Part shown: positions 19,064 through 27,542 of the stretch, piece by piece
Position numbering within the stretch: position 1 is the stretch's first letter
Layout: the number at the start of each line of letters is the position of its first letter
Source of the DNA: Phocaeicola vulgatus
GTDB taxonomy: Bacteria; Bacteroidota; Bacteroidia; Bacteroidales; Tannerellaceae
NCBI GenBank assembly: GCA_022009975.1
Contig: CP091733.1
Coordinates: forward strand, 1,071,001-1,135,000
DNA: 64,000 nt
Direction: 5' to 3'
Position numbers and translations under genes: made by a program
Notes under the pieces: model-generated
The model's database searches: none
Seen by the model: only the letters and a program-made list of their open reading frames with translations
Told to the model about the DNA's origin: nothing

Positions 19064-19631
19064 GAAGTTGGCTCTTGTAATGGTAGGATTGCTCTCCTCC
19101 TTTTTGTTCTCATGCCAGAATTATATGCCTAAACCGAAAGGCTATTTCCGTATCGAGCCAACGCCGGCTGTTTATTGTGCATTGCCAGTTGAAAGTTTGC
19201 CATACACATTTGATTGCCCCGAATCGGTAAGCATCGATTCTTTGGCAAATCATGAGGTGGGATCATTGACGATTCTCTATCCGGAATTGAATGCATCGCT
19301 CTATTGTGGATATGTGCGGCTTCATACCTTGGACCAATTGGAGAAATCATTGGAAGAGGTTCGCTATTTGCTTACTAAACAGCAAAAAGTGGTTTCTATA
19401 GAAGAGAAGCAATATGAAGATGTTGATTCCCATTTGTATGCTTCATTATATGTCTTAAAAGGGGATTGTGTCTCTCCAATCCAATTTGTGCTGACGGATA
19501 GTATAAGCCAGCTTTTCCGGGGAGCGTTATATTATAATTTCCAACCATCCGCTGATTCCATTGCTCCTGTCACAGAGTATCTTTTGAAAGATGTTGAGAA
19601 GTTAATCGAAACATTCCGGTGGAAAAAATAA
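19044..19631 (+). CDS. gldD: GldD-like lipoprotein
   Basis: A 195-residue lipoprotein with a signal peptide and the lipobox 'FLFSC' near residue 24, matching the gliding-motility lipoprotein GldD family ('MPKPKGYFRIEPTP' is characteristic). The ATG overlaps the gldE stop by 20 bp, so the two are translationally coupled. In Flavobacterium GldD is needed for gliding. Bacteroidales generally keep gldD and gldE without gliding, so the likely role is in the cell envelope, as inference. Confidence 0.85.
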   Translation: MGRFVNEKLALVMVGLLSSFLFSCQNYMPKPKGYFRIEPTPAVYCALPVESLPYTFDCPESVSIDSLANHEVGSLTILYPELNASLYCGYVRLHTLDQLEKSLEEVRYLLTKQQKVVSIEEKQYEDVDSHLYASLYVLKGDCVSPIQFVLTDSISQLFRGALYYNFQPSADSIAPVTEYLLKDVEKLIETFRWKK

Positions 19632-19640
19632 AAGTGAAAA

Positions 19641-20267
19641 ATGCCTATCGTATTACAGATAAACACTCCTGAACTTTGTGTTTGGAAAATGGATGAGTCG
19701 CCAGAAGAGTTGGCGGCTTTGTTGGATGATGCATCCCTTTATGAAGAAGAATTGCAAGGCTTCAGGTCCGAAGCCCGGCGCAAAGAGAAGTTGACGACGT
19801 ATGTCCTGCTGAATAAGATGTTGGGACACGATGCTATCCTTTTGCATAAGGAATCCGGTGCTCCCTATTTGCCTAATGAATCGCATGAAATCAGCATCTC
19901 CCACACCAAAGGATTTGCTGCCGTGGTATTGTCTTCGGGTAAAGGGCGGGTGGCTGTGGATATCGAATACCGCTCCGACCGGGTTTATGGCATACGCCAT
20001 CGGTTCTTGTCCTCAGAAGAGGTGGTATTTATCGACCCGATGAACGAAGTGTCCCATCTACTAATCTGTTGGTGTGCCAAAGAGACATTATATAAGGTAA
20101 TAGACTTGCCGGAAGTGGATTTCATCCGTCATTTGCATATCCGCCCGTTCCCTTATGCGGAAAAAGGAGAAATCGAAGTGTATGAAACACGAACGGAAAC
20201 GGGACAATCTTTCCGACTGAAATTCCAAGTGCATGACCAATATACAACAGTTTGGTTTGGAGAATAA
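19641..20267 (+). CDS. 4'-phosphopantetheinyl transferase
   Basis: Transfers the phosphopantetheine arm of CoA to a carrier-protein serine. A 208-residue Sfp/AcpT-like protein with 'EISISHTKGFAAVVLS', the metal-binding 'VAVDIEYRSDRV' and the signature 'WCAKETLYKVIDL'. It begins 9 bp after gldD, so it is probably in the same operon. The target carrier protein cannot be told from context. A repeat-rich gap follows. Confidence 0.88.
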   Translation: MPIVLQINTPELCVWKMDESPEELAALLDDASLYEEELQGFRSEARRKEKLTTYVLLNKMLGHDAILLHKESGAPYLPNESHEISISHTKGFAAVVLSSGKGRVAVDIEYRSDRVYGIRHRFLSSEEVVFIDPMNEVSHLLICWCAKETLYKVIDLPEVDFIRHLHIRPFPYAEKGEIEVYETRTETGQSFRLKFQVHDQYTTVWFGE

Positions 20268-20278
20268 TATTTTAAAGT

Positions 20279-20305
20279 AAATGTGAAGAAAAGATTGATT
20301 CTCAA
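20279..20305 (+). repeat. Direct repeat of the thrS promoter-proximal segment (upstream copy)
   Basis: The AAATGTGAAGAAAAGATTGATTCTCAA stretch is repeated, with small differences, at about 20660-20688 directly over the thrS -33 region. The upstream copy is followed by TATCTCAAG instead of TATCTTTG, as if it were a dead promoter copy. Confidence 0.5.
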
Positions 20306-20350
20306 GACTTTATCTCAAGAAGAAATTGTGTAATGACATTTTTAGTTTTT

Positions 20351-20430
20351 CACCTAGGTGAAAAGCATTTATCACCTAGATGAAAAGCACTTATCACCTA
20401 AGTGAAAAGCACTTATCACTTAGGTGAAAA
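20351..20430. repeat. 22-bp tandem palindromic repeats (3.6 copies)
   Basis: Units start at 20351, 20373, 20395 and 20417 with an exact 22-bp period. Each centres on a near-palindrome CACCTAGGTG (variants CACCTAGATG, CACCTAAGTG, CACTTAGGTG) followed by AAAAGCACTTAT. The first unit with its flanks is an 18-bp perfect palindrome. The period of about two DNA turns would put dimer-binding sites on one face. Confidence 0.8.
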
Positions 20431-20678
20431 ACAAAGGATATTGGATGCAGCTGTATGTTAACGTTTTTAGTTGACTACTAAATGTCTTATCAATAAAGCA
20501 AGTTGACTCGGTTACGATGCAAGCTCTCTCTGTTGAAGTCGAGGTCTCAAAAAATCCCAACTTTTTGATGAAGGTTTTAAGGGGAGGCGATGACGAAGCC
20601 CGGTAAAAGGTCGTAACCATTGGCAGGATGAGTTTAGATGAAAAACTTACAGAAGTGTTTAAATGTAAAGAAAAAAGA
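20431..20678. other. Gene-free stretch upstream of thrS
   Basis: No convincing coding frame. The stretch has a mixed composition and contains short complementary segments such as CCCAACTTTTTGATG, but I cannot assign an RNA. No tRNA-like cloverleaf was recognised. Confidence 0.4.
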
Positions 20679-20708
20679 TTGATTCTTAAAAAAAAGATAT
20701 TATCTTTG
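20679..20708 (+). promoter_or_regulatory. Promoter of the thrS-infC-rpmI-rplT operon
   Basis: A TTG -33 element (20679-20681) and TATCTTTG (20701-20708) are separated by 19 bp, a good match to the Bacteroidetes housekeeping consensus. The thrS ATG is 29 nt further on. Confidence 0.7.
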
Positions 20709-20737
20709 TGGCTGAATCAATAATAAATGAACAGATT

Positions 20738-22675
20738 ATGATTAAGATTACATTTCCGGATCATTCCGTAAGAGAATATGCAGAGGGGACAACCGCTATG
20801 CAGATTGCTGAAAGTATCAGTTCTCGCCTTGCCCAAGATGTTTTGGCAGCGAGTGTAAACGGTGAAGTCTGGGATTTGACTCGTCCTATCAACGAGGATG
20901 CAAGTGTAAACTGTTCAAGTGGGAAGATGAAGAAGGCAAACATGCTTTCTGGCATTCAAGTGCCCACCTGATGGCTGAAGCTTTGCAGGAGTTGTACCCT
21001 GGAATTAAATTCGGTATCGGTCCGGCTATTGAAAACGGATTCTATTATGACGTGGATCCGGGTGAGACTGTTATTAAAGACAGCGACTTTGCGGCAATAG
21101 AAAAGAAAATGCTTGAATTGGTTGCAAAGAAAGAGTCTATTGTACGTCATGACATATCCAAGGCAGATGCTTTGAAAATGTTTGGAGACAGAGGTGAAGA
21201 GTATAAAGTGGAACTCATCAGCGAGTTGGCAGATGGAACAATTTCCACCTATACCCAAGGCGCATTTACAGATTTGTGCCGTGGTCCTCATATCCCGAAC
21301 ACATCTTACATCAAAGCCGTTAAAATATTAAGCGTAGCGGGTGCTTATTGGAGAGGAGACGAAACGTAAACAGTTGGTTCGTCTGTACGCCATCTCTTTC
21401 CCGAAAAAGAAGATGTTGGATGAATATCTGACAATGTTGGAAGAGGCTAAAAAACGTGACCACCGTAAAATAGGTAAGGAGTTGGACTTGTTCATGTTCT
21501 CTGATACAGTGGGCAAGGGTCTTCCAATGTGGTTGCCTAAAGGTACAGCTTTGCGTTTGCGCTTGCAAGAATTCTTGCGTCGTATCCAAGCTCGTTACGA
21601 CTACCAAGAAGTAATTTGTCCGCCTATTGGTAATAAATTGTTATATATAACTTCAGGCCATTACGCTAAATACGGCAAGGATTCATTCCAGCCAATCCAT
21701 ACACCGGAAGAGGGAGAAGAGTACTTCTTGAAACCGATGAACTGCCCTCACCACTGTATGATTTTCAAGAATTCTCCTCGTTCGTATAAGGATTTGCCTT
21801 TGCGTATTGCTGAATTTGGTACGGTGTGCCGTTATGAACAAAGTGGAGAGTTGCACGGATTGACTCGTGTGCGTAGCTTTACACAAGATGATGCGCATAT
21901 TTTCTGCCGTCCAGACCAGGTGAAAGATGAATTCTTGCGTGTGATGGATATTATTTCTATTGTTTTCCGTTCCATGAACTTCGAAAACTTTGAAGCACAG
22001 ATTTCTTTGCGTGACAAAGTGAACCGCGACAAATATATCGGAAGCGATGAGAATTGGGAAAAGGCTGAAAACGCAATTATCGAAGCGTGCCGTGAAAAAG
22101 GTTTGCCTGCTAAGATTGAGTATGGCGAAGCAGCTTTCTATGGACCTAAGTTGGACTTCATGGTGAAGGATGCCATTGGCCGTCGTTGGCAGTTGGGTAC
22201 TATCCAAGTAGACTATAACTTGCCGGAACGTTTCGAGTTGGAATATACAGGAGAGGATAATCAAAAGCATCGTCCTGTAATGGTCCATCGTGCTCCATTC
22301 GGTTCAATGGAACGCTTCGTTGCCGTATTGATTGAACATACTGCAGGTAAATTCCCGTTCTGGTTGGCTCCGGATCAGGTATGCGTTTTACCTATCAGTG
22401 AACGTTTCAATGAATATGCTAAAGAAGTAGCCCGTGAATTGAAGAAACATGAACTTCGTGTGTTGGTGGATGACCGAAATGAGAAAATAGGCCGTAAAAT
22501 CCGTGACAACGAGATGAAACGAATCCCATATATGCTGATTGTAGGTGAAAAAGAAGCAGAAAATGGTGAAGTTTCTGTAAGAAAACAGGGCGAAGGTGAT
22601 AAAGGTTCAATGAAAATTACTACCTTTGCAGCGCAATTACAACAAGAGGTTGAAGAAATGATCAACCGCTGGTGA
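20738..22675 (+). CDS. thrS: Threonyl-tRNA synthetase (two indels)
   Basis: Charges tRNA-Thr. It has an N-terminal TGS domain (residues 1-60), an editing domain with 'HSSAHLMAEALQELYPG', a class II catalytic core with 'MNCPHHCMIF' and 'YEQSGELHGLTRVRSFTQDDAH', and a C-terminal anticodon-binding domain. As written the frame breaks twice: one missing A in the run at about 20908-20910 (restores VKLFKWEDEEGKHAFW), and two missing A's at about 21362-21365 (restores WRGDEKRKQLVRLY). Repaired length is about 646 residues, the usual size. Because the gene is essential, both breaks are almost certainly read errors. It leads the conserved translation operon. Confidence 0.93.
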
Positions 22676-22724
22676 TTATAAAAAGTAAAAAATAATAAAA
22701 AGAGGAGAAATAAATCGTTTCTGA

Positions 22725-23321
22725 ATGAAGATAGACAATACAAAAGAGCAGTACAGAATCAACGAACGGATCCGTGTGCGAGAGGTTCGTTTAGTCGGTG
22801 ACAATGTTGAGCAGGGAGTTTATCCCACATCTCAAGCCTTAAAAATAGCCGAAGATCAGGGATTAGACTTGGTTGAGATTTCACCCAATGCTGCACCTCC
22901 TGTATGCAGAGTGATAGATTATCAGAAATTCCTCTATCAACAGAAGAAACGTCAGAAAGAGCAAAAGGCAAAGTCTGTCAAGGTCGTGGTGAAGGAAATT
23001 CGTTTCGGACCTCAGACAGATGACCATGATTATGCTTTCAAGCTGAAGCATGCCAAGGGCTTTTTGGAAGAAGGGGCAAAAGTTAAGGCTTATGTGTTCT
23101 TCAAAGGACGTTCTATTCTTTTCAAAGAACAAGGAGAGGTGTTGTTGCTTCGCTTTGCAAACGATTTGGAAGATTATGGAAAGGTTGAACAGATGCCGGT
23201 ATTGGAGGGTAAACGCATGATTATTATGCTGACTCCTAAGAAAAGCGGTGGTTCAGCTAAAGCAGCTAAAAAATCAAACGAGGAAGGAGCTGCTGCTTCA
23301 GAATCTAACTCCGAAAAATAA
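22725..23321 (+). CDS. infC: Translation initiation factor IF-3
   Basis: A 198-residue IF-3 with the N-domain 'YRINERIRVREVRLVGDN', a basic linker around 'QKKRQKEQKAKSVKVVVKEI' and the C-domain 'IRFGPQTDDHDYAFKLKHA'. The C-terminus carries a low-complexity Ser/Ala/Glu extension typical of Bacteroidetes. It keeps 30S subunits free and proofreads the initiator tRNA. The ATG at 22725 is used; an AGGAG lies about 20 nt upstream. Second gene of the thrS operon. Confidence 0.95.
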   Translation: MKIDNTKEQYRINERIRVREVRLVGDNVEQGVYPTSQALKIAEDQGLDLVEISPNAAPPVCRVIDYQKFLYQQKKRQKEQKAKSVKVVVKEIRFGPQTDDHDYAFKLKHAKGFLEEGAKVKAYVFFKGRSILFKEQGEVLLLRFANDLEDYGKVEQMPVLEGKRMIIMLTPKKSGGSAKAAKKSNEEGAAASESNSEK

Positions 23322-23385
23322 GAATAATGAAATAACTATTTCCGAAAGGAGATAGCATGGTTTAATTAATTAAATATATTGGAAA

Positions 23386-23583
23386 ATGCCTAAGATGAAG
23401 ACTAATTCCGGTGCCAAAAAAAGATTCGCTCTTACCGGAACAGGTAAAATCAAGAGAAAACACGCTTTTAAAAGTCACATTCTGACAAAGAAGACTAAAA
23501 AGCAAAAGAGAAATCTTACTCATACTGGTATCGTAGCCAGTGTTGACGTGAACAGCGTTAAGAAGATGCTTTGCATGAAGTAA
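23386..23583 (+). CDS. rpmI: Ribosomal protein L35
   Basis: A 65-residue, very basic protein starting 'MPKMKTNSGAKKRFALTGTG', the L35 signature. It belongs to the 50S subunit. It lies 64 bp after infC and 100 bp before rplT in the conserved infC-rpmI-rplT order. Confidence 0.96.
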   Translation: MPKMKTNSGAKKRFALTGTGKIKRKHAFKSHILTKKTKKQKRNLTHTGIVASVDVNSVKKMLCMK

Positions 23584-23683
23584 TTTTTATTAAGCGATTT
23601 TTTTTAGATTTTTATTAACCGAGTTTTAGCACAAAAGTTCATCCATGAAGGGATGACGCTAACATTCAAAACAAATTAGAATT

Positions 23684-24028
23684 ATGCCGAGATCAGTAAA
23701 TCATGTTGCTTCAAGAGCAAAAAGAAAACGGATTTTGAAACTTACCCGTGGTTATTATGGTGCACGTAAAAACGTTTGGACCGTTGCTAAAAATACATGG
23801 GAAAAAGGTTTGACTTATGCATTCCGTGACCGTCGTAACAAGAAACGTAATTTCCGCGCTTTGTGGATCCAGCGTATCAACGCTGCCGCTCGCATGGAAG
23901 GTATGTCATACTCTCGTTTGATGGGTGCTTTGCACGCTGCTGGTATTGAAATTAACCGTAAAGTCTTAGCTGACTTAGCTGTTAATCATCCTGAAGCTTT
24001 CAAGGCTATCGTTGCTAAAGTTAAGTAA
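23684..24028 (+). CDS. rplT: Ribosomal protein L20
   Basis: A 114-residue basic protein with 'MPRSVNHVASRAKRKRILKL' and 'LWIQRINAAARMEGMSYSRL', both diagnostic of L20. It is an early 50S assembly protein and in many bacteria represses this operon by binding its leader. The 100-bp rpmI-rplT gap could hold such a site, but I cannot show it. Last gene of the operon, followed by a terminator. Confidence 0.96.
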   Translation: MPRSVNHVASRAKRKRILKLTRGYYGARKNVWTVAKNTWEKGLTYAFRDRRNKKRNFRALWIQRINAAARMEGMSYSRLMGALHAAGIEINRKVLADLAVNHPEAFKAIVAKVK

Positions 24029-24047
24029 GAATTTTATTTCTTAGGAT

Positions 24048-24095
24048 AAAAAAGGGGTTGTGTCAAAACGCTTGTTTTGATGCAGCTCCTTTTTT
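24048..24095 (+). terminator. Hairpin terminator after rplT
   Basis: The left arm 24048-24069 (AAAAAAGGGG..TGTCAAAAC) pairs with 24074-24095, which ends in TTTTTT, allowing a few G-U pairs, with a 4-nt loop. Same family as the hairpin after the ATPase operon. The A-run and T-run make it bidirectional. Confidence 0.8.
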
Positions 24096-24167
24096 AGTTG
24101 TGCCAGAGACATAGTGTTCCGTCCGACTTTTATATGTAGATATTTGAATTTGATATACACTTTGAAA

Positions 24168-25376
24168 ATGGCAACAATTAAGATTAAGATGAGAATGTCT
24201 ATACGCAAGGACGGAACGGGAACATTATATTATCAGGTGAAACATTGTCGTACCACGAGGCTGATTCATTCAGGATTCTCGCTTCGTGCATCGGAATGGG
24301 ATGCGGATCATGAAACTGTAGCGATGTCGAAAGTCACAGAAGTTAAGCGTCTTGACTATCTGCTGGAGGTGAAAGAGGCGTTGGAGAAGGAGCTTGGCAA
24401 ACTGGAGAAGATAGTGAAGCGGTTGGAACGCAATGGGAAGACAAGTTATAGCGTGGCGGATGTGGTGAACGAATATGTAGATAATCAGGGAGACCAAGGC
24501 TTGATAGCTTTCGGACTGAAACTGATTAGCCAATTGGAGACGATGGGCAAGAGTGCCATGGCGGAACGCTACCGTTATGTGATGAACCGCTTCGTGCAAT
24601 TCCGGGAGAACAGGGAAGTAACATGGATAGAGCTGACGGGCAACTTGATGTTGGAATTTGAGAGTTATCTGAAACGACAGCAGTTGTGTTGCAATACCAC
24701 ATCTTATTATATGCGCAATCTGAGGGCGATATACCAAAGAGCGGTGGAGAAAGGTTGGACAAAGGATGCTGTGCCCTTCAAACATGTATATACAGGTGTT
24801 GCCAAGACCTGCAAACGAGCCATAACGAAGGATGCCATCAGGCGCATTCGGTTACTTGATTTGGCTCAGTCGCCGCAACTCGATTATGCACGCGATCTCT
24901 TTCTCTTTTCCGTATTTATGCGAGGCATGTCTTTTGTGGATATGGCATATCTGAAGAAAACTGATTTGCGTGGTGGCATGGTGAGTTATACAAGAAAGAA
25001 GACAGGCAGACAGTTGACCATAAAATGGGAAGACATGATGCAGGAGATTGTCGATAAGTACGACACCAAGGATTCGCCTTATTTATTACCCATTATACGA
25101 AACCTGGAAACAGATTCCCGCCGTCAGTACAAGAGTGCCTTACGTCTGATGAACAAGAAGTTAAAAACCATTGAAGAGATGGCTGGACTGAGTACGCCTT
25201 TGACCAGTTATGTGGCTCGTCACACATGGGCAACGATGGCAAAGGAGCAGAAAGTCTCCATGTCGGTGATTAGTGAAGCTATGGGACATGATTCCGAGAA
25301 AACCACAAAGATATATCTTGCCTCGCTGGACACTTCGGATATAGACAATGCAAACCGGAGCATTTGGATTCGTTGA
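24168..25376 (+). CDS. Tyrosine recombinase, probable invertase of the adjacent capsule promoter
   Basis: A 402-residue tyrosine-type site-specific recombinase. It has an N-terminal Arm-type segment, a SAM-like core-binding domain at about 110-210, and a catalytic domain containing Arg in 'FMRGMSFVDMAYL', Lys in 'TRKKTGRQL', 'YVARHTWATMA', 'ISEAMGHDSEKTTKIYL' and the Tyr nucleophile near residue 382. A GTG at 24114 would extend the N-terminus, but the ATG at 24168 matches the usual start. In Bacteroides and Parabacteroides such enzymes sit next to capsule loci and flip promoter segments. Here a pair of perfect 27-bp inverted repeats begins 20 bp after the stop codon, so those are the likely substrate. 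Confidence 0.9.
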   Translation: MATIKIKMRMSIRKDGTGTLYYQVKHCRTTRLIHSGFSLRASEWDADHETVAMSKVTEVKRLDYLLEVKEALEKELGKLEKIVKRLERNGKTSYSVADVVNEYVDNQGDQGLIAFGLKLISQLETMGKSAMAERYRYVMNRFVQFRENREVTWIELTGNLMLEFESYLKRQQLCCNTTSYYMRNLRAIYQRAVEKGWTKDAVPFKHVYTGVAKTCKRAITKDAIRRIRLLDLAQSPQLDYARDLFLFSVFMRGMSFVDMAYLKKTDLRGGMVSYTRKKTGRQLTIKWEDMMQEIVDKYDTKDSPYLLPIIRNLETDSRRQYKSALRLMNKKLKTIEEMAGLSTPLTSYVARHTWATMAKEQKVSMSVISEAMGHDSEKTTKIYLASLDTSDIDNANRSIWIR

Positions 25377-25395
25377 GAAAAAGGGTTTGAATGGT

Positions 25396-25422
25396 TGTTC
25401 CCTCTCTTGTGTAGAGAGAGAA
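25396..25422 (+). repeat. Left inverted repeat of the invertible segment (27 bp)
   Basis: Exact reverse complement of 25594-25620. The site is itself partly palindromic (GTTCCCTCTC .. GAGAGAGAAC), as expected for a recombinase crossover site with two arms and a central TTGTGTA. Confidence 0.9.
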
Positions 25423-25593
25423 CAAGAGGTTATTCAGTTGAGAATTGGGAGCATGGAAGAGGAGAAAACGCTATGGAAATGTTTCACCAATATAATGTCT
25501 TTGTTTGTTTATTCATTTTGGGGGCAAACACAAGAAAACAATCTATTGTTTCTTGGTCATCTCAAATAAGTTTTATACTTTTGTAGTGTTCCA
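25423..25593. promoter_or_regulatory. Invertible promoter segment, ON orientation as sequenced
   Basis: The 171 bp between the inverted repeats hold no long gene but carry a rightward promoter. Inversion by a recombinase would point the promoter back at the recombinase gene and switch off the capsule operon. The segment size is similar to that of the invertible capsule promoters of Bacteroides fragilis. Confidence 0.85.
25553..25583 (+). promoter_or_regulatory. Promoter inside the invertible segment
   Basis: TACTTTTG at 25576-25583 matches the -7 consensus TAnnTTTG. TTGG at 25553-25556 serves as the -33 element with 19 bp between them. It reads rightward into the antiterminator gene, leaving a leader of about 215 nt. 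Confidence 0.65.
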
Positions 25594-25620
25594 TTCTCTC
25601 TCTACACAAGAGAGGGAACA
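25594..25620 (-). repeat. Right inverted repeat of the invertible segment (27 bp)
   Basis: Perfect inverted copy of 25396-25422. Identity breaks at the 28th base toward the inside (C on the left copy, T on the right). Confidence 0.9.
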
Positions 25621-25805
25621 AAGTTAGACTTTCGAAAGGAATGGTATATATAGATTGCAAGCAGGCCTTTTGCAATAGTTTGGGTTATAATATATTGATT
25701 TACATATTACTACACAAGGTAAGATGAACTACGATTGTATGCTTGCAATAAATATGGCGAAAAAACTAAACAGTATAACTTATTAAATACTCCTTCTTGT
25801 TAGAT
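25621..25805 (+). other. Long untranslated leader of the capsule operon
   Basis: About 185 bp between the right inverted repeat and the antiterminator ATG, with no gene. In Bacteroides capsule loci the UpxY protein acts through such a leader to prevent early termination. I could not define a specific structure. Confidence 0.5.
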
Positions 25806-26363
25806 ATGGCTAATGAAGCAAGTGTTGAAGAGATAAAATGGTACATTATGCACTCGTATAAGAACGAGAAAAAAGCGGAAGAAATGCTTCGTAACTATGA
25901 GAAACTGGAGTTTTTCATTCCAAAGGAACAAGCTATCCGTACTCGCAATGGCAAGAAGATTATCAGCATGGTGCCGGTCATTCCCAGTCTTATCTTCGTC
26001 CACGCCTCACAAAAAAATATCGTCAACTTTAAGAAAACAGTCTATAACGATTTGCAGTTTGTCGTCTGGAAAAAGCATGACGGCAGTGAAATGCATTATC
26101 TCACTGTTGGGGACAAGGAGATGGGAAACTTCATCCAGCTATACGAACAGAAGGATAAGAAAGTGAGCTTCTACCGTCCGGACGAGATTGATGTCAAGAA
26201 AGGTGTGAGAGTCAGGGTGCATTGCAACGGCGCCATGGATAAACTGGAAGGCTTATTCGTGAAGGTTGCGCACAAACGCAGCAAACAAATTGTAGTGCTT
26301 ATTCCCGATGCCCTTGCTATCTCCGCAGAAGTGGAACCGGATGTCCTTGAGGTCATCGAATAA
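25806..26363 (+). CDS. UpxY-family transcription antiterminator (NusG-like)
   Basis: About 185 residues with an N-terminal NusG-like domain ('WYIMHSYKNEKKAEEMLRNY', 'VPVIPSLIFVHASQKN') and a KOW-like C-terminal part ('GVRVRVHCNGAMDKLEGLFV'). UpxY proteins bind RNA polymerase and the leader of their own capsule operon and stop premature termination. A TTG at 25797 is possible, but the ATG at 25806 is preferred. No upxZ-like gene follows, unlike B. fragilis loci, so cross-inhibition of other capsule loci is not encoded here. Confidence 0.85.
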   Translation: MANEASVEEIKWYIMHSYKNEKKAEEMLRNYEKLEFFIPKEQAIRTRNGKKIISMVPVIPSLIFVHASQKNIVNFKKTVYNDLQFVVWKKHDGSEMHYLTVGDKEMGNFIQLYEQKDKKVSFYRPDEIDVKKGVRVRVHCNGAMDKLEGLFVKVAHKRSKQIVVLIPDALAISAEVEPDVLEVIE

Positions 26364-26407
26364 TCAAATACACGAATCATAAAGAATCATATAATCAAGA
26401 AATAGTT

Positions 26408-26587
26408 ATGAGCATTTTTGCAGGAAAAACCCTAATGATTACCGGAGGAACAGGTTCCTTCGGTAACGCTGTATTGAATCGTTTCCTTCGTACAGATATA
26501 GGTGAGATTCGCATATTCTCACGAGATGAAAAGAAGCAGGATGATATGCGCCATGAGTACCAGATGAAATATCAACTGTTCGTATAA
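26408..26587 (+). pseudogene. 5' fragment of a capE/wbjB-like UDP-GlcNAc 4,6-dehydratase
   Basis: Only 59 residues remain: 'MSIFAGKTLMITGGTGSFGN' with the Rossmann glycine motif, then 'EIRIFSRDEKKQDDMRHEYQ', the normal start of the CapE/WbjB enzymes that begin UDP-N-acetyl-L-fucosamine synthesis. The sequence then runs straight into the interior of a UDP-GlcNAc 2-epimerase gene in another frame (junction near 26575) and stops. The active-site region is lost, so it cannot function. Confidence 0.85.
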
Positions 26588-27491
26588 GCTCTTTGTGCAA
26601 ACGAAGCCGGATGCCGTGTTGGTGTTTACCAATTCATGCCTCAGCGTCATTGGAGCCAAACGTCTGCACATCCCTATTTTCCACATGGAGGTAGGAAACC
26701 GTTGTAAGGACGAATGCCTGCCGGAAGAGACCAACCGTCGTATTGTTGACATCATCTCCGATGTGAACATGGCATACAGTGAGCATGCCCGTCGCTATCT
26801 TGCCGATTGCGGTCTGCCCAAAGAGCGCACTTACGTGACCGGCTCACCGATGGCAGAAGTGCTCCATAACAACTTGGCTGAGATAGAGGCAAGTGATGTC
26901 CACTAACGCCTTGGTTTGGAGAAAGGCAAATACATCCTGTTGTCTGCCCATCGTGAAGAGAACATCGACACCGAAAAGAACTTCTTCTCCCTGTTCACAG
27001 CCATCAACAAAATGGCGGAGAAGTACGACATGCCGATTCTCTACAGCTGCTATCCACGTTCACGCAACCGTTTAGCAGCCTCCGGATTCCAACTCGACAA
27101 ACGGGTCATCCAACATGAACCACTTGGATTCCACGATTACAACTGTCTTCAGATGAATGCTTTTGCGGTAGTCAGCGACTCAGGCACACTCCCTGAAGAA
27201 TCAAGTTTCTTCACCAGCGTAGGTCATCCATTCCCAGCCATCTGCATCCGCACCTCCACCGAGCGTCCGGAAGCCATCGACAAAGGGGACTTTATCATTG
27301 CTGGTATCGATGAGAAATCTTTGCTTCAGGCAGTAGACACAGCCGTGGAACTCTGCCGTGATGATCAGCACGGCATTCCTGTACCTGATTATGTTGATGA
27401 GAATGTGTCGACTAAGTTCGTGAAGATAGTACAAAGCTATGTCGGGATTGTCAATAAGATGGTTTGGAGGAAGTTTTTATTCCGTGTTTAG
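26578..27491 (+). pseudogene. Degraded UDP-N-acetylglucosamine 2-epimerase (wecB/capG-like) remnant
   Basis: Reads as the C-terminal three quarters of a non-hydrolysing UDP-GlcNAc 2-epimerase: 'FHMEVGNRCKDECLPEETNR', 'LLSAHREENIDTEKNFFSLF', 'SDSGTLPEESSFF'. The first ~90 residues are missing. Near 26625 the usual VLGDTNS motif is shortened to VFTNS. An in-frame TAA at 26904-26906 interrupts it, replacing an expected Glu codon. These lesions (a deletion and a nonsense change) differ from the homopolymer slips elsewhere, so I take this as real decay. In intact loci this gene is the third step of the capE-capF-capG pathway to UDP-FucNAc; capF is absent here. Confidence 0.85.
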
Positions 27492-27542
27492 AGAGCAGAT
27501 AACAGATCCTATATATTGTTGAAATACAATCATTTAAAGATA

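Noticed and set aside
20351..20430. Possible CRISPR array
   Set aside because: Units are contiguous with no unique spacers, the period is 22 bp, and there are no cas genes.
24114..24167. GTG start extending the recombinase by 18 residues
   Set aside because: The extension has no family resemblance and begins right after the rplT terminator. The ATG at 24168 gives the normal N-terminus.
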